Below, piece by piece: positions 1-8,964 of a DNA stretch of 64,000 nucleotides; position 1 is the stretch's first letter, and the number at the start of each line of letters is the position of its first letter. Made by a program: the position numbers and the translations under genes. Where the stretch lies: the NCBI RefSeq assembly GCF_017377875.1, contig NZ_CP070975.1, positions 1,116,001 to 1,180,000 on the forward strand, in the 5' to 3' direction. The notes below the pieces were generated by a model. It did not search any database. It was not told the origin of the DNA and saw nothing but the letters and a program-made list of their open reading frames with translations. This DNA is from Alcaligenes sp. SORT26 (GTDB lineage: Bacteria > Pseudomonadota > Gammaproteobacteria > Burkholderiales > Burkholderiaceae_B).

Positions 1-1383
1 CATGACGTTGTGACGGCCCAGCATCAGACGCGAGAAGGTCATGCGGTTTTTCTCGCCACCAGACAGCACTTTCACGGGTTTGATGATGTCGTCAGCAGAG
101 AACAGCATGCGGCCCAAGACCGAGCGCAAGGACTGATCGTCGTCGCCAGCCTGACGAAAACGGCTGACCCAGTCGAACACATTGTCTTCCGTGTCGAATT
201 CGTTCGACACGTCCTGAGCCATGTAGCCGATATCAGCGTTTTCGGACCAGACGACCGAACCGCTATCCGGAGCAAGATTACCGGCCAGCAAACGCAGCAA
301 GGTGGTTTTACCCACGCCGTTCGCACCCACAATGGCGATTTTCTCGCCCGCTTCAATCATGGCCGAGAAATTCTTGATGATGGGATGATCGTAGGACTTG
401 CTCAAGCCCTCGATGGTGACAGCCAGGCGGTGCAGGACTTTTTTCTGCTCAAAGCGGATAAACGGGTTCTGACGCGAAGAGGGTTTTACCTCGATGGTGT
501 CTGCTTTCAAGCGACCAATCTGTTTCAGACGCGAGGTTGCCTGACGGGACTTGGACTTGTTGGCAGCAAAACGACGCACAAAGTCCTGCAGTTCGCCAAT
601 ACGCTCTTTAGCCTTGGAGTTGGCCGCCATGACGCGTTCGCGCGACTGCACCGAAGCCAGCATGTAGTCGTCGTAGTTGCCAGGGTAGACACGCAACTCG
701 CCATAATCCAGGTCAGCCATGTGCGTACACACCTGGTTCAGGAAGTGACGATCGTGACTGATGATGATCATGGTGCTCTGGTAGCTATTGAGCACATCTT
801 CCAGCCAACGAATGGTGTTGATGTCCAGGTTGTTGGTGGGCTCGTCCAGCAGCAGGACGTCGGGATTGGAGAACAGGGCCTGCGCCAGCAGCACACGCAG
901 CTTCCAGCCCGGAGCCACTTCGCTCATGGGCAGTTGGTGCTGTTCGACCGGAATTTCCAGACCCATCAGCAATTCACCGGCGCGACTTTCGGCGGTATAG
1001 CCGTCGTACTCGGCAAAACGGGCCTCCAGCTCGGCGGCCTTCATATAGTCTTCTTCGGTGGCTTCCGGATTGTCGTAGATGGCATCACGCTCTTGCATGG
1101 TGCTCCACATTTCGGTGTGGCCCATCAATACCACGTCCAGCACACGCAGCTCTTCGTAGGCAAACTGGTCCTGACGCAGCTTGCCCAGACGCACGCCCGG
1201 GTCCAGCGATACATTACCCCCGCTTGGCTCCAGGTCGCCGCCAATGATTTTCATGAAGGTAGACTTGCCCGACCCGTTGGCACCAATCAGGCCATAACGG
1301 TTGCCTCCGCCCAGTTTGACACTGACGTTTTCAAATAAAGGCTTGGCACCAAACTGGATCGTTAAATTAGCGGTGGAGATCAC
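1..1383 (-). CDS. ybiT: ABC-F family ATPase, YbiT-like (3' end beyond window)
   Basis: The minus strand is open from a GTG at 1383 to the window edge, giving 461 codons without a stop; the C-terminus lies outside. The N-terminus reads [20 protein letters not shown], close to E. coli YbiT as I recall it. Two ABC cassettes are visible. The first has Walker [10 protein letters not shown] and Walker [12 protein letters not shown]; the second has Walker [10 protein letters not shown] and signature LSGGEKN. There are no membrane segments, as expected of ABC-F proteins, soluble ATPases that act at the ribosomal E site on stalled or initiating complexes. The linker between cassettes contains the basic stretch [12 protein letters not shown]. 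The exact ribosomal role of YbiT is poorly defined. The start rests on homology and the lack of a better upstream codon. The gene follows ldcA in the same direction after 63 bp. Confidence 0.9.
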   Translation of the reverse strand, partial: MISTANLTIQFGAKPLFENVSVKLGGGNRYGLIGANGSGKSTFMKIIGGDLEPSGGNVSLDPGVRLGKLRQDQFAYEELRVLDVVLMGHTEMWSTMQERDAIYDNPEATEEDYMKAAELEARFAEYDGYTAESRAGELLMGLEIPVEQHQLPMSEVAPGWKLRVLLAQALFSNPDVLLLDEPTNNLDINTIRWLEDVLNSYQSTMIIISHDRHFLNQVCTHMADLDYGELRVYPGNYDDYMLASVQSRERVMAANSKAKERIGELQDFVRRFAANKSKSRQATSRLKQIGRLKADTIEVKPSSRQNPFIRFEQKKVLHRLAVTIEGLSKSYDHPIIKNFSAMIEAGEKIAIVGANGVGKTTLLRLLAGNLAPDSGSVVWSENADIGYMAQDVSNEFDTEDNVFDWVSRFRQAGDDDQSLRSVLGRMLFSADDIIKPVKVLSGGEKNRMTFSRLMLGRHNVM

Positions 1384-1446
1384 GTAAACGTACTTTGAAA
1401 AAGGTTGAGTTCAACCCAGTAGTGTATCAAGCAGCCGGGAAATCCG

Positions 1447-2409
1447 TTAGTGCTCGTGCTCATCCAGGACCAGATAAGCCATGCCGTCCTCGGTGGCCAG
1501 GCCTACTTCCTTACCCACCGGCAGGCTGACTTTCACGTCCACATGCCCATAAGGCAGGCCCGTCACCACAGGAACCTTAACGGTTTCACGCAACCAGCGT
1601 ATGACTGAATCCATGTCAAAGCCGTTATCGCTGGCGCCTGTTTTATAGGCGGTGAAACGCCCCAGAACGACCGCCATTTGGCGATTGAGCACACCTGCAT
1701 GCCACAGTTGCGTCAACATGCGCTCGACCCGGTAGGGGGCTTCGCCCACGTCTTCCAGGAACAAGATACCGCCGTCGATATTGGGGAAGTACGGTGTGCC
1801 CAGCAAGGAGCAGACCAGGGCCAGATTGCCCCCCCACAGAATCCCGTGACCATCTACCGCATCCGAATCCTCAGACTCGAAACTGAACAGCTCCAGCTCG
1901 CCGCGCATCAATTCGCCAAACAGCTCGGTCGTCAGCTCATCCGTTTCGTCGCCGCCGAAATCGGCAATCGCGGTAGGGCCGGTGTAGCTGATCGCCCCCG
2001 TCTGAGCCAGCAAGGCCAGATTGAAGGCCGTGAAATCCGACATGCCGACAAAGCGTTTGCCGCTATCGGCCACTGCACGCCAGTCGATCTGGCCCAGAAT
2101 GCGGCTCAAACCATAGCCTCCCCGCGTTGCCATCACGATGGGCTGGGGCTGCTGCAAAGCGCGCTGCACAGCGGCCAGACGCTGGGCGTCCGTTCCGGCA
2201 AAGCGCTCGTGCACCGCCAGAGCGTCCGGGTCTATGTCCACTGCAAAGCCCAACTGATTCAAGCGCTGGCTTGCCAGCTCCAGGCGTTTGGGTTCAAGGA
2301 TCTGGCCGGAGGGCGAAAACAAGTAAATGCCCGAACTGTCCTGCTGCCCACAATGGCATTCGCCATGCTCGTGGTGATGATGGTGATGGTCGTGCTCGGG
2401 GCTGCTCAT
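1447..2409 (-). CDS. ldcA: LD-carboxypeptidase, peptidase family S66, with His-rich N-terminus
   Basis: This 320-residue protein matches murein tetrapeptide LD-carboxypeptidase (MccF/LdcA), a cytoplasmic enzyme that removes the terminal D-Ala from recycled muropeptides. The nucleophile is S124 in GMSDFT, and the other expected triad members are E219 in ILFLEDVGEAP and H289 in GLPYGHV. The substrate-loop motif ATRGGYG is at 94-100. Residues 5-20 are extraordinary: nine histidines and two cysteines, including six consecutive His (8-13) and the HCHC-like end GECHCG. The C-terminus ends DEHEH. This resembles metal-binding tails of metallochaperones and is not needed for S66 catalysis. tadA lies 39 bp upstream on the same strand. 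The family call is firm; the role of the His segment is unknown. Confidence 0.93.
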   Translation of the reverse strand: MSSPEHDHHHHHHEHGECHCGQQDSSGIYLFSPSGQILEPKRLELASQRLNQLGFAVDIDPDALAVHERFAGTDAQRLAAVQRALQQPQPIVMATRGGYGLSRILGQIDWRAVADSGKRFVGMSDFTAFNLALLAQTGAISYTGPTAIADFGGDETDELTTELFGELMRGELELFSFESEDSDAVDGHGILWGGNLALVCSLLGTPYFPNIDGGILFLEDVGEAPYRVERMLTQLWHAGVLNRQMAVVLGRFTAYKTGASDNGFDMDSVIRWLRETVKVPVVTGLPYGHVDVKVSLPVGKEVGLATEDGMAYLVLDEHEH

Positions 2410-2448
2410 GATTAACCTTGAAAAGAAAGTGCTGCTATTTTAACGAGA

Positions 2449-2997
2449 CTACGGGGCCTCATCCAGCGGGGATTGGACAGATTGAGCCTGCTTTTGCAAC
2501 TTCTTCTGTTCGCGCCGCTCGCGAAAGAAATCACGCAAGGCCTGGGCGGCATCCTCGGCCATCAAACCACCCGACACGCGGGTGTGATGATTCAGAGTGG
2601 GATGCAAATGCAGGGACTCCACGCTGCCACAAACCCCGGTTTTAGGGTCGGCGGCGGCCCAGACCACACGCGACAAGCGGGCATGAAGCAAAGCGCCCAG
2701 ACACATCATGCAAGGCTCCAGCGTCACGAACAAACTGGCACCGGGCAAGCGGTAATTACCCACTTTACGCGTCGCCGCCCGCAAGGCCACGATCTCGGCA
2801 TGCTGGGTGGGATCGTGATCACAGACCGTGCGGTTCGAGCCCACGGACAGCAGCCTGCCATCCGCATCCAATAGTACGGCCCCTACCGGCACTTCCCCTA
2901 TGCTTGCCGCCAGTTGAGCCTGCTCCAAGGCTAAAACCATAGCCTGAGCATCACTCAAAACGTCACTCTCTGTTTGCGGTGGTAAGCTAGTTGGCAT
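2449..2997 (-). CDS. tadA: tRNA-specific adenosine deaminase TadA
   Basis: TadA converts A34 to inosine in the tRNA-Arg(ACG) anticodon and is usually essential. The zinc cytidine-deaminase fold is clear: HAE supplies the zinc ligand and proton shuttle, PCMMC supplies the two Cys ligands, and VPVGAVL lies in the preceding strand. I chose the ATG at 2997 (182 aa) because a GGA sits about seven bases upstream. The ATG at 3009 would add four residues, and the longer open frame back to 3111 would run into the divergent ABC gene and adds nothing conserved. The C-terminal tail after [10 protein letters not shown] is a little longer than in E. coli TadA. The gene is divergent from the exporter starting at 3059. 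Confidence 0.93.
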   Translation of the reverse strand: MPTSLPPQTESDVLSDAQAMVLALEQAQLAASIGEVPVGAVLLDADGRLLSVGSNRTVCDHDPTQHAEIVALRAATRKVGNYRLPGASLFVTLEPCMMCLGALLHARLSRVVWAAADPKTGVCGSVESLHLHPTLNHHTRVSGGLMAEDAAQALRDFFRERREQKKLQKQAQSVQSPLDEAP

Positions 2998-3058
2998 CGT
3001 CAAATCCATTGCGTTATTCAAACCCTGTCGGCACAGCAAAAGGGTCATTTTACTGTCT

Positions 3059-4003
3059 ATGCAGAACACTCCTGATTCCCACGCTATTTTGCGTGTTCGA
3101 GGCCTGAGCAAGCAATACGCAAACGGTCATCATGCCCTGCACTCTTTGGACCTGGATATTCGGCGAGGCGAGATTTTTGCCTTGCTCGGCTCCAATGGTG
3201 CAGGCAAAACCACACTGATCAGCATTATCTGCGGGCTGGTCAATCGCAGCAGCGGCACGGTGCTGGTTGACGGTGCCGACAATGTCGCCGACTACAAGCG
3301 CGCCCGCCAGAAAATTGGCCTGGTTCCGCAGGAGCTCAGCGCAGATTCGTTTGAAACGGTCTGGAATACCGTCAGCTTCAGCCGCGGCCTGTTTGGCAAA
3401 GCCCCCAACCCGGCGCTGATCGAGCAAATCCTGAAAGACCTGTCACTTTGGGATAAAAAAGACAGCCCCTTGATTACGCTCTCGGGCGGCATGAAACGCC
3501 GCGTGTTGATTGCCAAGGCGCTCTCGCACGAGCCGGAAATCCTGTTTCTGGACGAGCCTACCGCTGGCGTAGACGTCGCCTTGCGGCAAGGCATGTGGGC
3601 CTTGGTCAAAAGGCTGCGCAGCCAGGGCGTCACGATTATTTTGACCACGCACTATATAGAAGAAGCGCAGGAAATGGCCGACCGCATTGGCTTTATCAAT
3701 AAAGGTTCGCTGCAATTGGTGGAAACCAAAGACAATCTGATGCGTCGCCTGGGCGGCAAGACCTTGAATCTGAGTCTGGCCGAACCCTTGGGCACCCTGC
3801 CCGCCTCGCTGGACGAACTGGGGCTGCAAACCACAGCCGACGGGATGAGCCTGCTCTACCCCTTGACCCAGCATGAACAGGAACATGATTTAAGCGCTTT
3901 GCTGGCCGCAATCGGTCAGGCAGGTTTGACGATTACCGACATCCATACCCGCGAGCGCAGTCTGGAAGATATTTATGTTGAATTTGTAGGGGCACAGTCA
4001 TGA
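3059..4003 (+). CDS. ABC transporter ATP-binding protein, YadG-like
   Basis: This 314-residue nucleotide-binding subunit of an ABC-2 type exporter carries Walker [10 protein letters not shown] near residues 43-51, signature LSGGMKRR, Walker [13 protein letters not shown] and the switch histidine in [10 protein letters not shown]. After the ATPase core there is a C-terminal regulatory region of about 90 residues. Length and partner match E. coli YadG, which pairs with the permease YadH. The stop overlaps the permease start by four bases (ATGA), so the two are translationally coupled. The substrate cannot be read from sequence. DrrA/NodI-type systems for drugs or lipo-oligosaccharides are the broader family. 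Confidence 0.88.
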   Translation: MQNTPDSHAILRVRGLSKQYANGHHALHSLDLDIRRGEIFALLGSNGAGKTTLISIICGLVNRSSGTVLVDGADNVADYKRARQKIGLVPQELSADSFETVWNTVSFSRGLFGKAPNPALIEQILKDLSLWDKKDSPLITLSGGMKRRVLIAKALSHEPEILFLDEPTAGVDVALRQGMWALVKRLRSQGVTIILTTHYIEEAQEMADRIGFINKGSLQLVETKDNLMRRLGGKTLNLSLAEPLGTLPASLDELGLQTTADGMSLLYPLTQHEQEHDLSALLAAIGQAGLTITDIHTRERSLEDIYVEFVGAQS

Positions 4004-4761
4004 ACTGGTACGCCATCCTGGCCATTTACCGCTACGAAATGTCGCGCACGCGTCGCACCCTGCTGCAAAGCATTGTCGCCCCCGTGATTTCCACGGCCTT
4101 GTACTTTGTGGTGTTCGGGGCGGCCATAGGCCATCGCATCAATGAAATCGGGGGGGTGCCCTACGGCGCCTTCATCGTGCCTGGGCTAACCATGCTGTCG
4201 GTGCTGACCCATAGCGTCTCCAATGCGGCCTTCGGAATTTACTTTCCGCGCTTTACCCGCAATATCTACGAGATTCTGTCTGCCCCTATTTCGCACTTTG
4301 AGGTGACTTTGGCCTTTGTCGGGGCCGCTGCCACGAAATCCCTGTTTTTAGCAGCCATCATTCTGGTGACAGCACGGCTGTTTGTGCCCTACGACATTGC
4401 GCACCCCATCTGGATGCTGTGTTTTCTGGCACTGACTGCGCTGACCTTCAGCCTCTTGGGCTTCATTATCGGTATCTGGGCCGATAACTTTGAAAAGCTG
4501 CAATTCGTGCCCATGCTGATTCTGACGCCACTGACCTTTTTGGGTGGCACTTTCTATTCCATCGATATGCTGCCCGAGTTCTGGCAAAAACTGACCTTGC
4601 TGAACCCGGTGCTATATCTGATCAGCGGGTTTAGATGGAGCTTTTTTGATCTTGGCGATGTGAATGTGTGGCTGAGCCTGGGCATGACGCTGCTATTTTT
4701 AAGCGTGTTTCTTGCCGTAGCGGGCTGGATCTTCAAAACGGGCTATAGATTGCGCCCGTAA
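4000..4761 (+). CDS. ABC-2 type transporter permease, YadH-like
   Basis: This 253-residue integral membrane protein has about six predicted helices and the ABC-2 membrane signature region [21 protein letters not shown]. The N-terminal part (TLYFVVFG-like segment followed by [10 protein letters not shown]) resembles E. coli YadH, and the protein would form the channel for the ATPase encoded immediately upstream. The four-base overlap with that gene and the strong terminator right after the stop define a two-gene operon. The substrate is unknown. Confidence 0.88.
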   Translation: MNWYAILAIYRYEMSRTRRTLLQSIVAPVISTALYFVVFGAAIGHRINEIGGVPYGAFIVPGLTMLSVLTHSVSNAAFGIYFPRFTRNIYEILSAPISHFEVTLAFVGAAATKSLFLAAIILVTARLFVPYDIAHPIWMLCFLALTALTFSLLGFIIGIWADNFEKLQFVPMLILTPLTFLGGTFYSIDMLPEFWQKLTLLNPVLYLISGFRWSFFDLGDVNVWLSLGMTLLFLSVFLAVAGWIFKTGYRLRP

Positions 4762-4763
4762 GT

Positions 4764-4794
4764 AAAAAAGCCGGGATATTCCCGGCTTTTTTTT
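4764..4794 (+). terminator. Rho-independent terminator after the yadGH-like operon
   Basis: A 7-bp GC-rich stem (AGCCGGG / CCCGGCT, 4769-4775 and 4781-4787) with a 5-base loop is followed by eight T. A run of A on the other side means it could also stop transcription arriving on the minus strand from the GNAT gene. Confidence 0.9.
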
Positions 4795-4849
4795 GGCGAC
4801 TCGAACTGCAGACGCAAGAGCTGAAGCTTGGCTGTCCGGTAAGGACAAC

Positions 4850-5368
4850 TCAATCAGGACGCACCACACAATCCATGAAACTGGCTTGCTCACCATACTG
4901 ACGCAGCTTGGCTTCCAGCACGGGTTCAGGTACGCCTTCAATCGGCTTGTAACCCAGGCGCTGCCAATAACCCACTGCCGGGCCTAAAGACACCAGACTG
5001 CAACGGCGCAAACCGCGCTGCCAGGCATAGCGGCGACCAGCTTGCAACAAGGCTCCGGCCACACCACGCCCTTGCGCACGGCGCATGACCGCGCAGTCAT
5101 GAATAAACCATTGGTCCGCAGGCGAAGGCAGGCTGTTCAGGGCATCGCCCAAAGACGGCGGCAAGAGCCCCGCCCAAGGATAGGACACCAAATAACCTTG
5201 CAATTGATTGTCGGCATCACGTGCCACCCAGCAGCTATCAGGCGCCAGATCCAGGCGGTTCTGATAAAAGCTGCGGTCCTCCAGAATATCTGTGTCGTAC
5301 ACATCGGCCTGGACTTCCAGTACCTGGCCCAGATCGTGCAAACGCATTAATTCAATTCGTAAATTCAT
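4850..5368 (-). CDS. GNAT family N-acetyltransferase
   Basis: This 172-residue protein has the acetyl-CoA binding motif A of the GNAT fold, RRAQGRGVAGALL, preceded by the strand WFIHDCAVM. The late motif VSLGPAVGYWQRLGY is typical of the family end (aromatic pair followed by G-Y/F). The fold predicts transfer of an acetyl group from acetyl-CoA to an amine, but the acceptor cannot be deduced. It lies downstream of yajQ on the same strand, separated by about 50 bp that hold an imperfect GC-rich hairpin. It may be co-transcribed with yajQ. Confidence 0.85.
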   Translation of the reverse strand: MNLRIELMRLHDLGQVLEVQADVYDTDILEDRSFYQNRLDLAPDSCWVARDADNQLQGYLVSYPWAGLLPPSLGDALNSLPSPADQWFIHDCAVMRRAQGRGVAGALLQAGRRYAWQRGLRRCSLVSLGPAVGYWQRLGYKPIEGVPEPVLEAKLRQYGEQASFMDCVVRPD

Positions 5369-5416
5369 AGCAGATACACGGCAGCGTCACGCCGCCACCG
5401 TGCCGTTTCACTCGGT

Positions 5417-5902
5417 TTAGTCGCGGAAGTTGTCGTACTGCAAAGGCAGTTCCACTTCGGTCTGTTTCAACAGAGCGATGGCAGCCTGCAAGTCATCCCG
5501 TTTCTTGCCAGTTACGCGCAGTTTTTCGCCTTGAATCTGCGTATCCACTTTCAGCTTGGCGTTCTTGATGGCGGCAATCAGTTTCTTGGACGTAGGCTGG
5601 TCCAGACCCTGTCGCACTTTCACCTTTTGACGCGCACCGGCCACATTTTCCAACACCTTCTCGGTGTCCAGGCAGCGCACATCAATACCGCGAGCCGCAA
5701 TACGGCCACGCAGAATCTGCATCATCTGCTCCAACTGGAACACGCTGGGAGCCGATTGCAAAATGGTGTTTTCATCCTCAAGTTCAAATTTGGCATCCGT
5801 ACCTTTGAAGTCAAAACGGGTAGCCAGCTCGCGGCTGGCTTGTTCGACTGCATTACGCAGTTCGTGAGTGTTGACCTCGGATACAACGTCAAAAGATGGC
5901 AT
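5417..5902 (-). CDS. yajQ: YajQ family nucleotide-binding protein
   Basis: This 161-residue protein matches YajQ (DUF520) along its whole length: N-terminal MPSFDVVSEVN, central RFDFKGTDAKFELE and C-terminal TGKKRDDLQAAIALLK. YajQ proteins are small cytoplasmic proteins with two RNA-recognition-like folds. In Xanthomonas and Pseudomonas a member binds cyclic di-GMP and affects transcription of virulence genes; whether that holds here is untested. The length equals the usual family length. The start ATG is preceded by an AGGA-like site. Confidence 0.95.
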   Translation of the reverse strand: MPSFDVVSEVNTHELRNAVEQASRELATRFDFKGTDAKFELEDENTILQSAPSVFQLEQMMQILRGRIAARGIDVRCLDTEKVLENVAGARQKVKVRQGLDQPTSKKLIAAIKNAKLKVDTQIQGEKLRVTGKKRDDLQAAIALLKQTEVELPLQYDNFRD

Positions 5903-5976
5903 TCCTAACCGTCCTGTACCTTAAGTGCAGACAGGCCGCCTAAAGCGACCTGTGTGCTTTTTAGAAAACGCTACGT

Positions 5977-7629
5977 TCAGTCCGAAGCGGCTTGCTTGGC
6001 CTGCTGACGCAGTGCGAATTTCTGTATTTTACCTGTTGCCGTTTTCGGCAACTCCATAAAACTGAAATGTCGCGGTATTTTAAAGCCAGCCAGGTACTGT
6101 CGGCAATGTGCCCGCAGTTCCTCGACCGTGACTTCCGCACCGGGACGCAGTTCCACATAAACATGGGGAGCTTCGCCCCAACGCTCGTCGGGCTGGGCTA
6201 CCACAGCGGCAGCTTGCACGGCCGGATGGCGATACATGACGTCCTCAATCTCGATAGAGGAGATGTTCTCGCCCCCGGAAATAATGATGTCCTTGCTGCG
6301 ATCCTTGATGCGCACATAACCGTCCGGCTCGCACACGGCCAGATCACCTGTGTGGAACCAGCCGCCACCCAGAGATTCTTCTGTAGCCTTGGCGTTCTTC
6401 AGGTAGCCCTTCATGGTGATGTTGCCACGGAACATGATCTCGCCCATGGTCTCACCGTCTGCTGGAACAGGTTCCATCGTGTGCGGGTCCAGAACCTGTA
6501 CGCCCCCTTGCAGGTGGTAGCGCACCCCTTGGCGCGCATTGCGCTTGGCACGCTCCTGAATATCCAGCTCGCCCCACGGGGCATGCTGCGCACAGACCGA
6601 AGCGGGGCCATAGGTTTCTGTCAGGCCGTAAACGTGGGTCAGTGCAAAGCCCATGCGCTCCATGCCTTCGATCATCGTAGCCGGTGGTGCAGCGCCTGCC
6701 ACCATGGCCGATACGCCCTTGGGCAGACGGGACTTCAAGGCTTCGTCAGAATTGACCAGCAGGGAATGCACGATAGGCGCGCCACAGTAGTGGGTGACGC
6801 CGTAATCGACCATATTGTCCACCATGGCCTGCGCTTCCACCTTGCGCAAACAGACGTTTACGCCCGCACGAGCGGCGACCACCCACGGGAACGTCCAGCC
6901 ATTGCAATGAAACATGGGCAGGGTCCACAGATAGACCGCATGCTTGGGCATGTCCCATTCCAGGACGTTGGACAAGGCACCCAGATACGCGCCACGGTGG
7001 TGATAGACCACACCTTTGGGCTTGCCGGTTGTGCCGCTGGTGTAGTTCAGGGCAATGGCATCCCATTCATTGGCAGGCAATTGCCAGTCGTAATCAGGGT
7101 CACCACCATCTACAAATTCTTCATAGGTCTGCGAACCAACGCGCTCCGAGCCCGTGTCGAAGTAAGTATCGACCACGTCGATCACCAGAATAGGTTCTTT
7201 ACTTTCGCGCAGGCTCAGCGCCTCTTTCATGACGGCGGCAAACTCGCTATCCACCAGCACGGCACGGGCTTCGCCGTGATCGAGCATATAGGCAATGGTG
7301 CTGGCATCCAGACGGGTATTCAAGGTGTTCAGCACGGCACCGCACATGGGCACGCCAAAGTGCGCCTGCACCATGGGAGGGGTATTGGGCAGCATCACGG
7401 CCACGGTATCGCCTTTGCCCACGCCTGCCTTGGACAGCGCACTGCCCAATTGGCGGGTACGGGCATAAAGCTGCGACCAGCTCATCTTGATGCCGTCTTG
7501 GGCGGGCCCGTAAACCAGAGCCGGGTAGTCAGGGTAGACAAAAGCACTGCGCTCGATGAAATCCAGCGGGGACAAAACACGATAATTGGCGTCTGTCTGG
7601 GGCAAATCCTGATCGTAAATACTCACCAC
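5977..7629 (-). CDS. AMP-dependent acyl-CoA synthetase
   Basis: This 550-residue ANL-superfamily enzyme has the phosphate loop YTSGTTGKPKG (196-206), the A5-like YGLTETYGP, the adenylate-binding GWFHTGDLA, the hinge region IKDRSKDIIISGGENISS and the C-terminal catalytic lysine in LPKTATGKIQKF. It would activate a carboxylic acid to its CoA thioester through an acyl-AMP. Overall pattern and length resemble the medium-chain or fatty acyl-CoA ligases common in Burkholderiales, but chain length or aromatic preference cannot be read safely. It stands alone on the minus strand, divergent from crcB with a 200-bp spacer. Confidence 0.9.
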   Translation of the reverse strand: MVSIYDQDLPQTDANYRVLSPLDFIERSAFVYPDYPALVYGPAQDGIKMSWSQLYARTRQLGSALSKAGVGKGDTVAVMLPNTPPMVQAHFGVPMCGAVLNTLNTRLDASTIAYMLDHGEARAVLVDSEFAAVMKEALSLRESKEPILVIDVVDTYFDTGSERVGSQTYEEFVDGGDPDYDWQLPANEWDAIALNYTSGTTGKPKGVVYHHRGAYLGALSNVLEWDMPKHAVYLWTLPMFHCNGWTFPWVVAARAGVNVCLRKVEAQAMVDNMVDYGVTHYCGAPIVHSLLVNSDEALKSRLPKGVSAMVAGAAPPATMIEGMERMGFALTHVYGLTETYGPASVCAQHAPWGELDIQERAKRNARQGVRYHLQGGVQVLDPHTMEPVPADGETMGEIMFRGNITMKGYLKNAKATEESLGGGWFHTGDLAVCEPDGYVRIKDRSKDIIISGGENISSIEIEDVMYRHPAVQAAAVVAQPDERWGEAPHVYVELRPGAEVTVEELRAHCRQYLAGFKIPRHFSFMELPKTATGKIQKFALRQQAKQAASD

Positions 7630-7828
7630 AAAGTCTCCAAAAAAGGGCGGGCTAACCGAAATTCACGGCGGTCCGTCTGATAATTGCGCTCTTACATTAG
7701 CTGGCTACCGAGCTTTGGGCAAGGTCGCCTTTTCAGCTACAGAGGCGCATAATGACACGCTATCTAAGGTATATATCGCGACCGGCTGACTGCTCGCTGA
7801 CAGTTTGCCCCCTACCTGAAGGCCCTCC

Positions 7829-8215
7829 ATGCCCGTAGCCATGCTGTATATCGCCGCCGGTGGCGCCCTGGGCGCACTGGCGCGTTGGTTTTTAAGTCAG
7901 GCCTTGAATGCCCTGTTCCCTACCCTGCCCCCCGGTACTTTGCTGGCTAACTTGATTGGCGGCTATTTGATGGGTATCGCCATGGCCTATTTCAGCGGTC
8001 TGGGCCTGGGTCACGAAGGCTGGCGCATGTTTGTGATGACGGGCTTTCTGGGCGGCCTGACCACCTTTTCTACCTTCTCCGCCGAAATCATGACCTTGAT
8101 GATGCAGCAGCGTTATCTCTGGGCCATGGGCGGTATTGCTATCCACGTTGTCGGCTCTCTGCTGATGCTTGGCCTGGGTATGGCGACGTGGAGTCTGTTG
8201 CGGGGACAAGCATGA
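7829..8215 (+). CDS. crcB: Fluoride efflux transporter CrcB
   Basis: This 128-residue four-helix membrane protein carries the Fluc/CrcB hallmarks: GGALGALARW at the N-terminus, GTLLANLIGGYLMG with the conserved Asn, and TGFLGGLTTFSTFS, which contains the Na-binding and Phe-box residues. Fluc proteins form dual-topology dimers that let fluoride out of the cell. The start at 7829 has GAAGG upstream; an in-frame ATG four codons later is possible. No convincing fluoride riboswitch was found in the 200 bp upstream. The stop overlaps the amidotransferase start (ATGA), so the two genes are probably translated from one message. Confidence 0.92.
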   Translation: MPVAMLYIAAGGALGALARWFLSQALNALFPTLPPGTLLANLIGGYLMGIAMAYFSGLGLGHEGWRMFVMTGFLGGLTTFSTFSAEIMTLMMQQRYLWAMGGIAIHVVGSLLMLGLGMATWSLLRGQA

Positions 8216-8964
8216 TGGACGTGCATTTTCTTCAAGCCGGTTCTCCTCCCCCGGATGTCGAACAGCGTTTTGGAAATCAGAACGCCTGGTTCAAGCGGGC
8301 CTTGCAGCCCTTGAATGTGAATGTCCATACCTGGCGCGTACATCAGGACAAGGCCTTGCCACCACCTGACTGCCCCGACCCGATTGTGATTAGCGGTTCC
8401 TGGAGCATGGTGACCGACCGGCTGGACTGGAGCGAGAATCTGGCCGCCTGGATTCGGGAGCGCTATCAGACCCAAATGCCTTTATTGGGTATTTGCTATG
8501 GGCATCAACTCATGGCCCACGCTTTGGGCGGGCGCGTGGATTACCATCCCAAAGGGGCCGAAGTCGGATATTTGCCCATTCAATTGACCGAGCAGGCTCA
8601 TGAGCATGAGCTGCTGGCCAATCTGCCCATGCAGTTCCCTGCCCTGCTCACGCACCAGCAAAGCGTGCTGAGCTTGCCAGATCATGTTGAAATCCTGGGT
8701 AGTTCAACGCACGACCCGCATCAGATCCTGCGCTATGGCCCCTCGCAATGGTCAATCCAGTTTCACCCCGAATTCTTTGCGGGCCTGCTGCGTTACTGCG
8801 TGCTGCGTAAAGCGGAACACTGGAGGGCCCAGGGCATTGATCCCCAAACGCTGGCTGATCCTATTCAAGACACGCCCGACGCCCACCGTCTGCTCTGCAA
8901 TTTTGTGCAGACTTATTCATCCAGCGGGCCCAATGGACGGCGAAAAAACTCGCCAGGCGTTTGA
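8212..8964 (+). CDS. Class I glutamine amidotransferase-like protein
   Basis: This 250-residue protein has the class I amidotransferase triad: Cys in LGICYGHQLMAHALGG, and His and Glu in IQFHPEFF. There is no synthetase domain, so it resembles the stand-alone GMP synthase-like amidotransferases of unknown acceptor (YfeJ/GuaA-like). An oxyanion-type motif VISGSWSMV lies upstream of the Cys. The start at 8212 (an ATGATG pair) overlaps the crcB stop and has GGGGAC upstream; the longer frame back to 8188 lies wholly inside crcB. The last 52 bp overlap the 3' end of the convergent AraC gene. Confidence 0.85.
   Translation: MMDVHFLQAGSPPPDVEQRFGNQNAWFKRALQPLNVNVHTWRVHQDKALPPPDCPDPIVISGSWSMVTDRLDWSENLAAWIRERYQTQMPLLGICYGHQLMAHALGGRVDYHPKGAEVGYLPIQLTEQAHEHELLANLPMQFPALLTHQQSVLSLPDHVEILGSSTHDPHQILRYGPSQWSIQFHPEFFAGLLRYCVLRKAEHWRAQGIDPQTLADPIQDTPDAHRLLCNFVQTYSSSGPNGRRKNSPGV

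Noticed and set aside
10-1338. Long open frame of 442 codons on the plus strand
   Set aside because: It is the antisense of the ABC-F gene, His/Gln-rich with no family motifs, as expected for a shadow frame.
5992-7680. Long open frame of 562 codons on the plus strand
   Set aside because: It mirrors the acyl-CoA synthetase gene, and its translation has no recognisable motif.
7630-7828. Possible fluoride riboswitch upstream of crcB
   Set aside because: The conserved fluoride aptamer segments (GGNGAUGG-like start, UGAUGACxCCU-like end) could not be found in order.
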